A DNA stretch of 64,000 bases, taken from the NCBI GenBank assembly GCA_963773835.1, contig CAVZCQ010000001.1, positions 806,001 through 870,000 of the forward strand, written 5' to 3'. The notes under the pieces were generated by a model. That model searched no databases, was not told the DNA's origin, and saw only the letters and a list, made by a program, of their open reading frames with translations. The translations under genes and the position numbers were made by a program. This document shows, piece after piece, positions 1 to 8,339 of the stretch (the first letter of the stretch is position 1; each line of letters begins with the position of its first letter). The stretch comes from JOPF136 sp963773835 (GTDB taxonomy: Bacteria; Acidobacteriota; Terriglobia; Acidiferrales; UBA7541).

Positions 1-2356
1 CGTCGTGGGACATGGTCTTGGCGTCGAGGCCGGCGGTCTTCACGTCGATGCCGAACTGGTTGAGCACCTCGGCCGCGAACTGCGTCGTGTTCCACATCTG
101 CGGATGCTGGTCCCGCGGGCAGTACGTCTGGACGAGCTGGAGGGCGACGTCGTCCGCGATTTCCAGCACGTAGTCCTTTTGTTCTTTTCCTTCCAGGATG
201 GAGCGGCGGATGGAATAGATCGTCTCGCGCTGCTTGTTCATCACATCGTCGTACTCGAGCAGGTGCTTGCGCATGTCGAAGAACTGGGCCTCGCGGGCCT
301 GCTGGGCGCCCTCGATCTTGTTGGAGAGCATCTTCGACTCGATGGGCACCCCTTCCGTCATCCCCAGCCGGTACATCAGGCTCTGGATCCGTTCCCCGCC
401 GAACAGGCGAAGCAGCTCGTCTTCAAGCGACAGGAAAAATCGCGAGGAGCCGGGGTCACCCTGGCGGCCGGCGCGGCCGCGCAGCTGGTTGTCGATGCGG
501 CGGGCCTCGTGCCGCTCCGTGCCGAGCACGTGCAGACCGCCGAGCGCCACTACTTCGTCGTGCTCCTTCTGGCATTCCTGCACGTAGCGCTCGTAGATGG
601 GTTTCCAGGTGTCTCCGGGCACCTGGTAGATGCGCCCCTCGTACTGGAACAGAACCATCGCGGCGCCGGCTTGCGCGTCCTGGCCGACCAGGGCGCTGGC
701 CGCGGCGTAGGGCAGCGCCAACCGCTCCCTCAGGCAGTACTCGCGCGTGAGCGCTTCAGGATTTCCGCCCAGCAGGATGTCCGTGCCGCGCCCGGCCATG
801 TTGGTGGAAACGGTGACGGCGCCCTTGCGCCCCGCCTGGGCGATGATTTGGGCCTCGCGTTCGTGCTGCTTGGCGTTCAGCACCTGGTGGGGGATTCCGG
901 CGCGCTTCAGCAGGCTGCTGAGCATCTCCGATTTTTCGATCGAGACGGTGCCCACGAGGATGGGCTGGCCGGAGGCGTGGAGCTGCTGGATGCCGTTATC
1001 CTTGGTGTTGTCCTCCTGGAGGATCCCGCGCACCACCGCTTCGAACTTCTCAAGGTCGGTGCGGTACACCACGTCGGGATACTCGTGGCGCAGCAGCGTC
1101 TTGTTGGTGGGGACCACCACCACATCGAGGTTGTAGATTTTCTGGAATTCCGCGGATTCGGTTTCTGCCGTCCCGGTCATGCCGGAAAGCTTCTTGTACA
1201 TCCGGAAATAATTCTGGAAGGTGACGGTGGCGAGCGTCTGGTTCTCGCGCTCGATCTTCACGCCTTCCTTCGCCTCCACGGCCTGGTGCAGGCCGTCGGA
1301 CCAGCGCCGGCCCGGCATCTGCCGTCCGGTAAATTCGTCCACGATGATCACTTCGCCCTCTTTCACCACGTATTCCACATCGCGGTGGTAGAGGTGATGC
1401 GCGCGCAGGCCCTGCTCGATGGCGTGGAGGGTTTCAATGTGCGCCAGGTCGAACAGGTTGTGGATGCTGAGCAGACGCTCGCATTTGCTCACGCCCTCTT
1501 CGGTGAGCGTCACGGCGTGGTGCTTTTCGTCCACGGCGAAATCCATGTCCTTGATCAGCTTGGGAATGAGCTTGTCGATGCGGTAGTACTTGTCCGTGGA
1601 TTCTTCCGCGGGGCCGGAGATGATCAGCGGGGTGCGCGCCTCGTCGATCAGGATGGAGTCCACTTCGTCCACGATGGCGAACTGGTGGCCTCGCTGCACG
1701 CAGTCCTGGAGGTCGTACTTCATGTTGTCGCGCAGGTAATCGAACCCGTACTCGTTGTTCGTGCCGTAGGTGATGTCCGCGGCGTAGGAGAGTTCGCGGT
1801 CGCCGTCGGCCATGTCGCTGACGATCACGCCCACCTTCAAGCCCAGCGCGAGGTAGAGGGGGCCCATCCACTCCGCGTCGCGGCGGGCCAGATAATCGTT
1901 GACGGTGATCAGGTGAACGCCGCGGCCGGCCATCGAATTGAGCACCGCGGGAAGAGTGGCTACGAGCGTCTTGCCTTCGCCCGTTTTCATCTCCGCGATT
2001 TTTCCTTCGTGGAGCACCATCCCTCCGAGGAGCTGCACGTCGAAGTGCCGCATCCCCACCTTGCGGCGGCCCGCTTCGCGCACCAGAGCGAAGGTGGGCA
2101 CCAGCACCTGGTCCAGCGCCGCGTCCAGCTTTTCGCGGTAATCGGAGGCGGCGGGATCCGCATCTTTCAGCTTCTCCTGCACCTGCTGGCGCAGCGCCGC
2201 CGTGCGCTCCTTCAATTGCTCGTCAGGAAGCTCGCGCATCTGTTGCTCGAGTGCGTTTATTTCCACCACCCTCGGCTGGAGCTTCTTGATGTCGCGTTCG
2301 TGCTTCGTCCCGATGAAACGGGCGACCACACGGTCGATAATCTGGTCAACTTGCAT
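1..2356 (-). CDS. secA: SecA, preprotein translocase ATPase (3' end cut by window edge)
   Basis: This is the motor ATPase that drives preproteins through SecYEG at the inner membrane. Reading the minus strand from ATG at 2356 gives MQVDQIIDRVVARFIG and about 785 codons without a stop, running off the window. Visible landmarks are the Walker A segment MKTGEGKTLVATL, the DEAD-type VDEVDSILIDEARTPL, GTNNEYGFDYLRDNM, MTGTAETE, and the helicase motif VSTNMAGRGTDILLGGNPEA followed by LRGRAGRQGDPGSSRF. The C-terminal linker and any zinc-binding tail lie outside the window. An AAAGGA element sits just upstream of the start. The frame has no stop in the window. The long plus-strand ORF opposite it is a shadow. 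Confidence 0.97.
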   Translation of the reverse strand, partial: MQVDQIIDRVVARFIGTKHERDIKKLQPRVVEINALEQQMRELPDEQLKERTAALRQQVQEKLKDADPAASDYREKLDAALDQVLVPTFALVREAGRRKVGMRHFDVQLLGGMVLHEGKIAEMKTGEGKTLVATLPAVLNSMAGRGVHLITVNDYLARRDAEWMGPLYLALGLKVGVIVSDMADGDRELSYAADITYGTNNEYGFDYLRDNMKYDLQDCVQRGHQFAIVDEVDSILIDEARTPLIISGPAEESTDKYYRIDKLIPKLIKDMDFAVDEKHHAVTLTEEGVSKCERLLSIHNLFDLAHIETLHAIEQGLRAHHLYHRDVEYVVKEGEVIIVDEFTGRQMPGRRWSDGLHQAVEAKEGVKIERENQTLATVTFQNYFRMYKKLSGMTGTAETESAEFQKIYNLDVVVVPTNKTLLRHEYPDVVYRTDLEKFEAVVRGILQEDNTKDNGIQQLHASGQPILVGTVSIEKSEMLSSLLKRAGIPHQVLNAKQHEREAQIIAQAGRKGAVTVSTNMAGRGTDILLGGNPEALTREYCLRERLALPYAAASALVGQDAQAGAAMVLFQYEGRIYQVPGDTWKPIYERYVQECQKEHDEVVALGGLHVLGTERHEARRIDNQLRGRAGRQGDPGSSRFFLSLEDELLRLFGGERIQSLMYRLGMTEGVPIESKMLSNKIEGAQQAREAQFFDMRKHLLEYDDVMNKQRETIYSIRRSILEGKEQKDYVLEIADDVALQLVQTYCPRDQHPQMWNTTQFAAEVLNQFGIDVKTAGLDAKTMSHD

Positions 2357-2506
2357 GGATTCCTTTAGGCCCTCGAACTCCGTTCCGAAGCTTCGGGACG
2401 CCGTCCCGGCGGCTTATCGGCAGCCGGGACGCCCGAGAAGTTCTCCTGCAGCCGGGAAAGGCGAGGATTCACTACGGGCGCGCTCTCTTTTTTGATGCCG
2501 CAGAGA

Positions 2507-2536
2507 ATTGTATCGTTTCTCTGCCGCATCGCGCAA
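2507..2536 (-). promoter_or_regulatory. Possible sigma-70-type promoter for secA
   Basis: On the minus strand TTGCGC (2531-2536) is followed after 18 bases by TACAAT (2507-2512, five of six consensus positions), about 150 bases upstream of the secA ATG. The -10 lies in the loop of a small hairpin with GCAGAGAA/TTCTCTGC arms at 2500-2524. The -35 is poor (three of six), so this is a weak call from sequence alone. Confidence 0.35.
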
Positions 2537-2574
2537 AGGCCGGGCGGGTATGGCGTACCACCGCAGTCCCGCTG

Positions 2575-2602
2575 GTAGGGGCACGGCATGCCGTGCCCCT
2601 AC
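2575..2602. repeat. Perfect 28-bp palindrome
   Basis: The half-site GTAGGGGCACGGCA is followed directly by its exact reverse complement, with no spacer. It begins and ends with GTAG/CTAC, as do the other short palindromes of this window, so it is probably a member of the same REP-like family. No T-tract follows on either strand, so it does not look like a terminator. Confidence 0.8.
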
Positions 2603-2704
2603 GAATTCTCACCAACTTGCCGAATTCCGCTGCCCCCTCTAAGATGTTCCTTGCAGCGCAGCTTGCCTTCAGCTCCGCCAGCAGAACAGGAAAGGGAACC
2701 CACG

Positions 2705-3799
<1,095 letters not shown>

Positions 3800-3819
3800 C
3801 GCCGCCTCGGTGCCGCAGC

Positions 3820-3825
3820 TATACT
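3820..3825 (+). promoter_or_regulatory. -10 element of a probable leaderless antitoxin transcript
   Basis: TATACT lies seven bases upstream of the ATG at 3833. That spacing puts the expected transcription start at or next to the A of the start codon, and no Shine-Dalgarno sequence is present. This arrangement is typical of leaderless mRNAs. No good -35 is visible. Confidence 0.5.
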
Positions 3826-3832
3826 GACTCTT

Positions 3833-4093
3833 ATGAAGGGCAGCATCCGATTAACGCCTCACAGCGAACAGTTGCTCGAGGAACAACTTGCCCGTGGTCC
3901 CTTCCGTTCGCCCGAGGAAGTGATTGAACGCGCGCTCGAATCGCTCGCGCAATCCCAACCCTCTCCCTCGCAGGATGCTTCCCCCACACGGACTCCCGCG
4001 CAGGCTATCGCCGAGATCCTGGAGATTCAGGGGCGGAACCGTCTGGTCGGGTTGAAGATCAAAGATCTCATCCAAGAAGGCCGTAAGTACTGA
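3833..4093 (+). CDS. VapB-like antitoxin of a PIN-toxin pair
   Basis: An 86-residue protein two bases upstream of a PIN-domain gene, as expected for a type II antitoxin. The N-terminal half (SIRLTPHSEQLLEEQLARG followed by SPEEVIERALESL) resembles the ribbon-helix-helix/ParD-type DNA-binding fold. The C-terminal part, after a Pro/Ser-rich linker around residues 43-55, is a short helix that would wrap the toxin. Family antitoxins usually repress their own promoter; here the -10 lies seven bases before the ATG and no ribosome binding site is seen. The role is inferred mainly from context. Confidence 0.75.
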   Translation: MKGSIRLTPHSEQLLEEQLARGPFRSPEEVIERALESLAQSQPSPSQDASPTRTPAQAIAEILEIQGRNRLVGLKIKDLIQEGRKY

Positions 4094-4095
4094 CG

Positions 4096-4512
4096 GTGGC
4101 TTTTGTAATCGATGCCTCGGCGGCCCTCGCCTGGTGTTTCGCAGACGAAGCGACGGCTGCCACCAACGCCCTTCTCAACCGCTTGCAGGCAGATGAAGAG
4201 GCCGTGGTTCCGGCGCACTGGCCGGTCGAAGTCGCAATCGCGCTGTTGGTGGCAATCCGTCGCCAGCGCATCTCCCCCGACGATGCCCGGCGATTCCTCG
4301 CGGCGCTGGAGACACTTTCCATCCGGCGGGACCCGACCTCTGTGGCTCTGCTGCGGACGAAAGTGCTGCCGCTCGGCGAACAATTTCAACTGACTCTGTA
4401 CGACGCTGCGTATCTGGAACTCGCCATCCGTCTAGGACTGCCGCTTGCAACGTGCGACCTTCAACTGGGAGCTGCCTCGCGGGCCGCAGGGGTCTCGTTG
4501 ATAGCGCTCTAG
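4096..4512 (+). CDS. PIN-domain ribonuclease toxin, VapC-like
   Basis: A 138-residue single PIN domain, the usual VapC size. PIN nucleases cut RNA with Mg2+/Mn2+ held by conserved acidic residues. Visible candidates are D6 in VIDASA, E45 in PVEVA, D103 in LYDAAY and D121 in ATCDLQL, matching the family spacing. The start is GTG at 4096, two bases after the antitoxin stop, so translation is probably coupled. Family members are inhibited by the cognate antitoxin. The RNA target cannot be read from sequence. Confidence 0.85.
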   Translation: MAFVIDASAALAWCFADEATAATNALLNRLQADEEAVVPAHWPVEVAIALLVAIRRQRISPDDARRFLAALETLSIRRDPTSVALLRTKVLPLGEQFQLTLYDAAYLELAIRLGLPLATCDLQLGAASRAAGVSLIAL

Positions 4513-4640
4513 GAGCGGGCGGGAGCGCTGTTCGCGTCCTCGGGATGCAGTTCCTGTCTGGTTTCCGTCTCTTCGGCCACCATGTTATCTTGCTGAGTCC
4601 AATCAGTTCTTGCCATGTGCGGAGTGTTCAGGGGGATTCG

Positions 4641-5159
4641 TTGATTCGATCGTATCGCGGCAAAGTTCCGCAGATCGCGCCATCGGCTTACATTGATGAG
4701 GCAGCCGTAGTCATCGGCGACGTGGTGATCGGCGAGGATTCGAGTGTGTGGCCGTGCGCCGTCGTGCGCGGCGACGTATATTACATCCGCATCGGCGCGC
4801 GAACGAATATCCAAGACGGCTCGGTGCTGCACGTGATGAAGGACATCTGTCCGCTGGTGCTGGGCGACAATGTGACCGTGGGCCACGCGGTGACGCTGCA
4901 CGGATGCACAATCGAGTCGCGGTGCCTGATCGGGATGGGGAGCGTCATCCTGAATAACGCGAAAATCGGCGCGGGCTCCATTGTCGCTGCCGGGACGCTA
5001 GTCCCTGAGGGCATGGTGGTGCCCCCCGGCTCGCTCATCATGGGGCATCCGGGCAAAGTGCGCCGCGCGACTACACGGGAAGACCTCGATTCGATTGACC
5101 AGTACGCGGCGCGCTACGTGGGCTACAAAAACACCTATCTCCAGGAAGCCCACTCGTGA
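4641..5159 (+). CDS. Gamma-class carbonic anhydrase-like hexapeptide-repeat protein
   Basis: A left-handed beta-helix protein of the YrdA/PaaY/gamma-carbonic-anhydrase group. From TTG 4641 it has 172 residues, the usual size; the longer frame from 4452 overlaps the toxin gene and adds non-family sequence. The motifs SVWPCAVVRGDVYYIRIG, TNIQDGSVLHV and VGHAVTLHGC are visible. H64, H82 and H87 are the expected zinc ligands of the trimeric fold. The stop overlaps the hisS GTG by four bases, so the two are likely co-transcribed. Whether it has carbonic anhydrase activity is uncertain, since many homologues are inactive or act in other pathways. Confidence 0.85.
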   Translation: MIRSYRGKVPQIAPSAYIDEAAVVIGDVVIGEDSSVWPCAVVRGDVYYIRIGARTNIQDGSVLHVMKDICPLVLGDNVTVGHAVTLHGCTIESRCLIGMGSVILNNAKIGAGSIVAAGTLVPEGMVVPPGSLIMGHPGKVRRATTREDLDSIDQYAARYVGYKNTYLQEAHS

Positions 5160-6424
5160 GTGAAGCCCGCAAATTCCAGGCCGTCAGCGGGGTGCGCGAT
5201 ATTCTGCCGCCCGAATCGGCGCTTTGGAACCGCGTCGAGCGGATTGCCTGCGAAGTATCTGTGGCCTACGGCTTCCAGGAGATTCGCCTGCCTGTCTTCG
5301 AGCAAACAGATCTCTTCGCTCGTTCGGTTGGCGCGTCCACCGACATTGTAGGCAAGGAGATGTACTCGTTCTCTGACCGCGACGAGTCCTCCATCTCGCT
5401 TCGCCCTGAAGCCACGGCATCCGTCGTTCGCGCCTACATCGAGCATGGGATGCACACGCTGCCCGGAGACGTGAAGCTGTACTACATGGGGCCGATGTTC
5501 CGGCGGGAGAGGCCGCAGAAAGGCCGCTACCGGCAGTTTTACCAGATTGGCGCGGAAGTGCTGGGGCAGTCCGACCACCCCGGCATCGACGCCGATGTGA
5601 TCGAGATGGTGCTGGTGTTCATCGAGCGCTGCGGGCTGGTGGGACATACGCTGTACATCAATTCGATCGGCTGCAAGGACTGCCGGCCGAAATATGTTGA
5701 GGTGCTGCGCACTGCGCTCCTGAAAGTGAAAGACAAACTCGGGCCGGATTCCCAGCGGCGTATCGAGGCCAATCCGCTGCGCGTTCTGGATTCGAAGGTG
5801 GAATCAGAGCAGGCCGTCATCGAGACGTTGCCGCGGATTGCCGACCACCTGTGCGAGGCCTGCCGCGAGCATTTCAAGATGCTGCAAGCCATGCTGTTCA
5901 TGCGGCAAATCGCGTACGAGGTGAACTGGCGGCTGGTGCGCGGGCTGGACTACTACATGCGCACGACGTTTGAAATCACCGCGCCGGGCCTGGGCGCGCA
6001 GAATGCCGTCTGCGGCGGAGGACGCTACGACGGGCTGGTGGAATTGCTCGGCGGGCCGCCGACGAAGGGCATCGGATTCGCGCTCGGCACGGACCGGCTG
6101 ATATTGGCATTGCAGGAAGCGGGGAAGGGTCCCGAAGCCTCGGGACTGGACGCTTACGTGGCCTGGATGGGCGCGAGCGCGTATCCGGTGGCTGTGCGCG
6201 TGGCGCGCGCGCTGCGCGACGCGGCGTTTTCCGTGGAGCTGCCGCACGAAGAGACAAAGATCAAGAAGTCGCTGGGGCTGGCGGCGCGGCTCAATGCGCG
6301 TTTTGCCGTCATCTTGGGCGACAATGAAGTTGCGGCGGGCACGGCGACGGTGAAACGCATGGCGGATGGAGCGCAGCAGACGATTGCGGAGAAGGATTTA
6401 GCAGGGCATTTGCGGGCGGGGTAG
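5156..6424 (+). CDS. hisS: Histidyl-tRNA synthetase
   Basis: A class II aminoacyl-tRNA synthetase that charges tRNA-His; 422 residues, a normal length. Motif 2 is seen as FRRERPQKGRYRQFYQIGAE, the histidine-specific loop as GLDYYMRTTFE, and motif 3 as GIGFALGTDRL. The C-terminal anticodon-binding domain follows from about residue 330. The GTG start overlaps the preceding stop codon (GTGA). The TAG stop lies inside the GTAG that opens a REP-like hairpin with a T6 tract, so the last two residues and the stop (GCG GGG TAG) abut the palindrome. Confidence 0.97.
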   Translation: MSEARKFQAVSGVRDILPPESALWNRVERIACEVSVAYGFQEIRLPVFEQTDLFARSVGASTDIVGKEMYSFSDRDESSISLRPEATASVVRAYIEHGMHTLPGDVKLYYMGPMFRRERPQKGRYRQFYQIGAEVLGQSDHPGIDADVIEMVLVFIERCGLVGHTLYINSIGCKDCRPKYVEVLRTALLKVKDKLGPDSQRRIEANPLRVLDSKVESEQAVIETLPRIADHLCEACREHFKMLQAMLFMRQIAYEVNWRLVRGLDYYMRTTFEITAPGLGAQNAVCGGGRYDGLVELLGGPPTKGIGFALGTDRLILALQEAGKGPEASGLDAYVAWMGASAYPVAVRVARALRDAAFSVELPHEETKIKKSLGLAARLNARFAVILGDNEVAAGTATVKRMADGAQQTIAEKDLAGHLRAG

Positions 6425-6449
6425 CGCCGGCTTCCAGCCGGCGTTTTTT
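6421..6449 (+). terminator. REP-like hairpin with T6 tract after hisS
   Basis: CGCCGGCT (6425-6432), loop TCC, AGCCGGCG (6436-6443), then six T. An eight-base-pair GC-rich stem followed by a U-run fits an intrinsic terminator. The element also belongs to the GTAG-started palindrome family of this window, and its GTAG provides the hisS stop codon. Confidence 0.7.
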
Positions 6450-6480
6450 CCTGCGGTCCGGTCTGCAGGTGCGCGAAAAC

Positions 6481-6503
6481 CGCCGGCTGGAAGCCGGCGC
6501 TAC
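6481..6503 (-). repeat. Second REP-like palindrome, inverted relative to the hisS terminator
   Basis: CGCCGGCT, GGA loop, AGCCGGCG, then CTACC. This is the 6421-6443 element in the opposite orientation, 37 bases away. The two copies can pair with each other into one longer cruciform. It ends immediately upstream of the aspS ribosome binding site. Confidence 0.75.
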
Positions 6504-6518
6504 CAAGGGGAGCTTGCT

Positions 6519-8339
6519 TTGCTCGATTTTCTCGGTGAATTGAAACGCACGCATCGCTGCGGTGAGCTGCGCGCCACGGACGAAGGGAAAGAAGTGGTGC
6601 TGATGGGGTGGGTGCACCGGCGGCGCGACCATGGCCAGATCATTTTCATTGACCTGCGCGACCGCGCCGGCCTCGTGCAGGTGGTGTTCCGGCAGGATGG
6701 CGCTCCGGAAGCGCATGCGAAGGCGGAAAGCTTGCGCGCGGAATATGTGGTGGCCATCGAAGGCCGTGTGGCGCGGCGCGAGAAGCCGAACCCGGAGCTG
6801 CCCACGGGGGAAATCGAAGTCATCGCCACGCGCCTGCTGATCCTGAACACGGCCCAGACGCCGCCGTTCACGATCGAGGACGAAACCACGGCGGTCGAGG
6901 AGACACGGCTGCGGTACCGCTACCTGGACTTGCGGCGCCCGCGGCTGGCTCGGAATATCGCGCTGCGCCACCGGATCGTTCTGGAAATCCGCAAAGCCAT
7001 GGATGAAATGGGCTTCTACGAAATCGAAACGCCCATGCTTACGCGTTCCACTCCCGAGGGCGCGCGCGATTATCTGGTGCCCAGCCGCGTGCATCCCGGG
7101 CAATTCTACGCGCTGCCTCAGTCCCCGCAGATTTTCAAGCAGATCCTGATGATCAGCGGGATGGATCGCTATTTCCAGATCGTGCGCTGCTTTCGCGACG
7201 AGGATTTGCGCGCCGACCGCCAGCCGGAATTCACGCAGCTCGACCTGGAAATGAGCTTTGTGCGCCCGGACGACGTGTTCGACGCCATCGAACGCGTGAT
7301 GGAGCGCGCATTTGCCGTAATCGGCGTAAAGGTCGCGCGGCCATTCCGCCGATTGCTCTATAAGGATGTGATCCGGCGCTACGGAAGCGACAAGCCTGAC
7401 TTGCGATTCGGGCTGGAGCTGGTGGAGCTGACGCAGCAGTTCGCGGCGGGGAAGCAGACCCTGGGCATTGAAGGCAGCGTATTTGGCCTTGCCGCGCCCG
7501 GCGCCTCGGCTTGGAGCCGCAAGCAAATTGACGAGCTGGTGGAGAAGGGGAAGGCGGCAGGGGCGAAGGCGGTGTACACGGTCAAAGTGACGGCGGAGGG
7601 AAACACGAGCGGACTGGAGAAGACAATCGGCGTGGAAGGCGTGAAGGCGGTAGTTGCCGCCGCCGGAGCCAGGCCGGGAGACTTGGTGGTGGCTGCTGCG
7701 GCAAAACAGGAAATCAGAGGGACGGAGGCTGCGGCGCTGGTGGCTGGGCAATTGCGGTTGTTTGCTGCGGAGAAGCTTGGGCTGATTCCCGGGAGCGCAC
7801 AGACAGGATTGTCTGTGCTACAAAACCGCTGGGAACTTGCATGGATCACCGGCTTTCCGCTGTTCGAATGGAGCGAGGCGGATGGCGCGTGGGTGAGCGC
7901 GCAGCATCCGTTTACCGGGATCGTGGAAGACGACCTCGACCTGCTCGAACAACCCGAACGGCGCGGCGAAATCCGCTCCAAGGGCTACGACCTGGTGATG
8001 AACGGCTACGAACTGGGCTCCGGAAGCGTGCGAATTCATCGCCAGGACGTGCAGGCGCGCGTCTTCCGCGCGCTGGGGCTCTCCGACGAGCAGGCGCGGC
8101 AGCGCTTCGGTTTTTTCCTCGATGCGCTCACCTACGGCACGCCGCCGCACGGCGGCATCGCGCTGGGTATCGACCGCATCGCCATGCTCTTCGCTGGCGA
8201 AAAATCGCTGCGCGAGGTCATTGCGTTTCCAAAGACGGCAAAAGCGCAGGATCTGATGGCGGATTCGCCGTCAGCCGTCCCAACTGACCAACTGGATGAG
8301 CTTCATATTGCCGTGAAACCGGACGCGACCAAGCAATGA
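6519..8339 (+). CDS. aspS: Aspartyl-tRNA synthetase (bacterial type)
   Basis: A class II synthetase of 606 residues with the bacterial layout: N-terminal OB-fold anticodon domain (MGWVHRRRDHGQIIFIDLRD), catalytic core with motif 2 FRDEDLRADRQPEFTQLDLE, an inserted GAD domain (about residues 310-420), and motif 3 GIALGIDRIAML near the end. The start is TTG 6519 with AAGGGGAG six bases upstream. Around residues 427-434 the coding sequence contains a REP-like palindrome translated as SAQTGLSVLQ between the GAD domain and FPLFEW, where relatives have other linker sequence. The stop overlaps the mutL ATG (ATGA). Confidence 0.97.
   Translation: MLDFLGELKRTHRCGELRATDEGKEVVLMGWVHRRRDHGQIIFIDLRDRAGLVQVVFRQDGAPEAHAKAESLRAEYVVAIEGRVARREKPNPELPTGEIEVIATRLLILNTAQTPPFTIEDETTAVEETRLRYRYLDLRRPRLARNIALRHRIVLEIRKAMDEMGFYEIETPMLTRSTPEGARDYLVPSRVHPGQFYALPQSPQIFKQILMISGMDRYFQIVRCFRDEDLRADRQPEFTQLDLEMSFVRPDDVFDAIERVMERAFAVIGVKVARPFRRLLYKDVIRRYGSDKPDLRFGLELVELTQQFAAGKQTLGIEGSVFGLAAPGASAWSRKQIDELVEKGKAAGAKAVYTVKVTAEGNTSGLEKTIGVEGVKAVVAAAGARPGDLVVAAAAKQEIRGTEAAALVAGQLRLFAAEKLGLIPGSAQTGLSVLQNRWELAWITGFPLFEWSEADGAWVSAQHPFTGIVEDDLDLLEQPERRGEIRSKGYDLVMNGYELGSGSVRIHRQDVQARVFRALGLSDEQARQRFGFFLDALTYGTPPHGGIALGIDRIAMLFAGEKSLREVIAFPKTAKAQDLMADSPSAVPTDQLDELHIAVKPDATKQ
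7797..7821 (-). repeat. REP-like palindrome inside the aspS coding sequence
   Basis: GCACAGACA, loop GGAT, TGTCTGTGC, then TAC. Read on the minus strand it opens with GTA and the GCACAG stem type seen also at 61811-61833. It is in frame with aspS and lies in a linker between domains. A repeat of the intergenic family within a housekeeping coding sequence is unusual. Confidence 0.7.

Larger units (their letters stand above)
2357..2704. other. Intergenic region between divergent secA and mrp
   Basis: About 350 bases with no supportable gene. It holds a CCGAAGCTTCGG palindrome with a following GGGACGCCGTCCC inverted repeat (2385-2408), the GCAGAGAA hairpin with a possible secA promoter, and a perfect 28-bp palindrome. 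An in-frame upstream extension of the mrp ORF (from 2588) begins inside that palindrome and lacks a convincing ribosome binding site, so it is treated as non-coding. Confidence 0.6.

Noticed and set aside
5..2368. 787-codon plus-strand open frame
   Set aside because: Antisense to secA; His/Leu/Val-rich composition with no family features. Long antisense frames are expected in GC-rich coding DNA.
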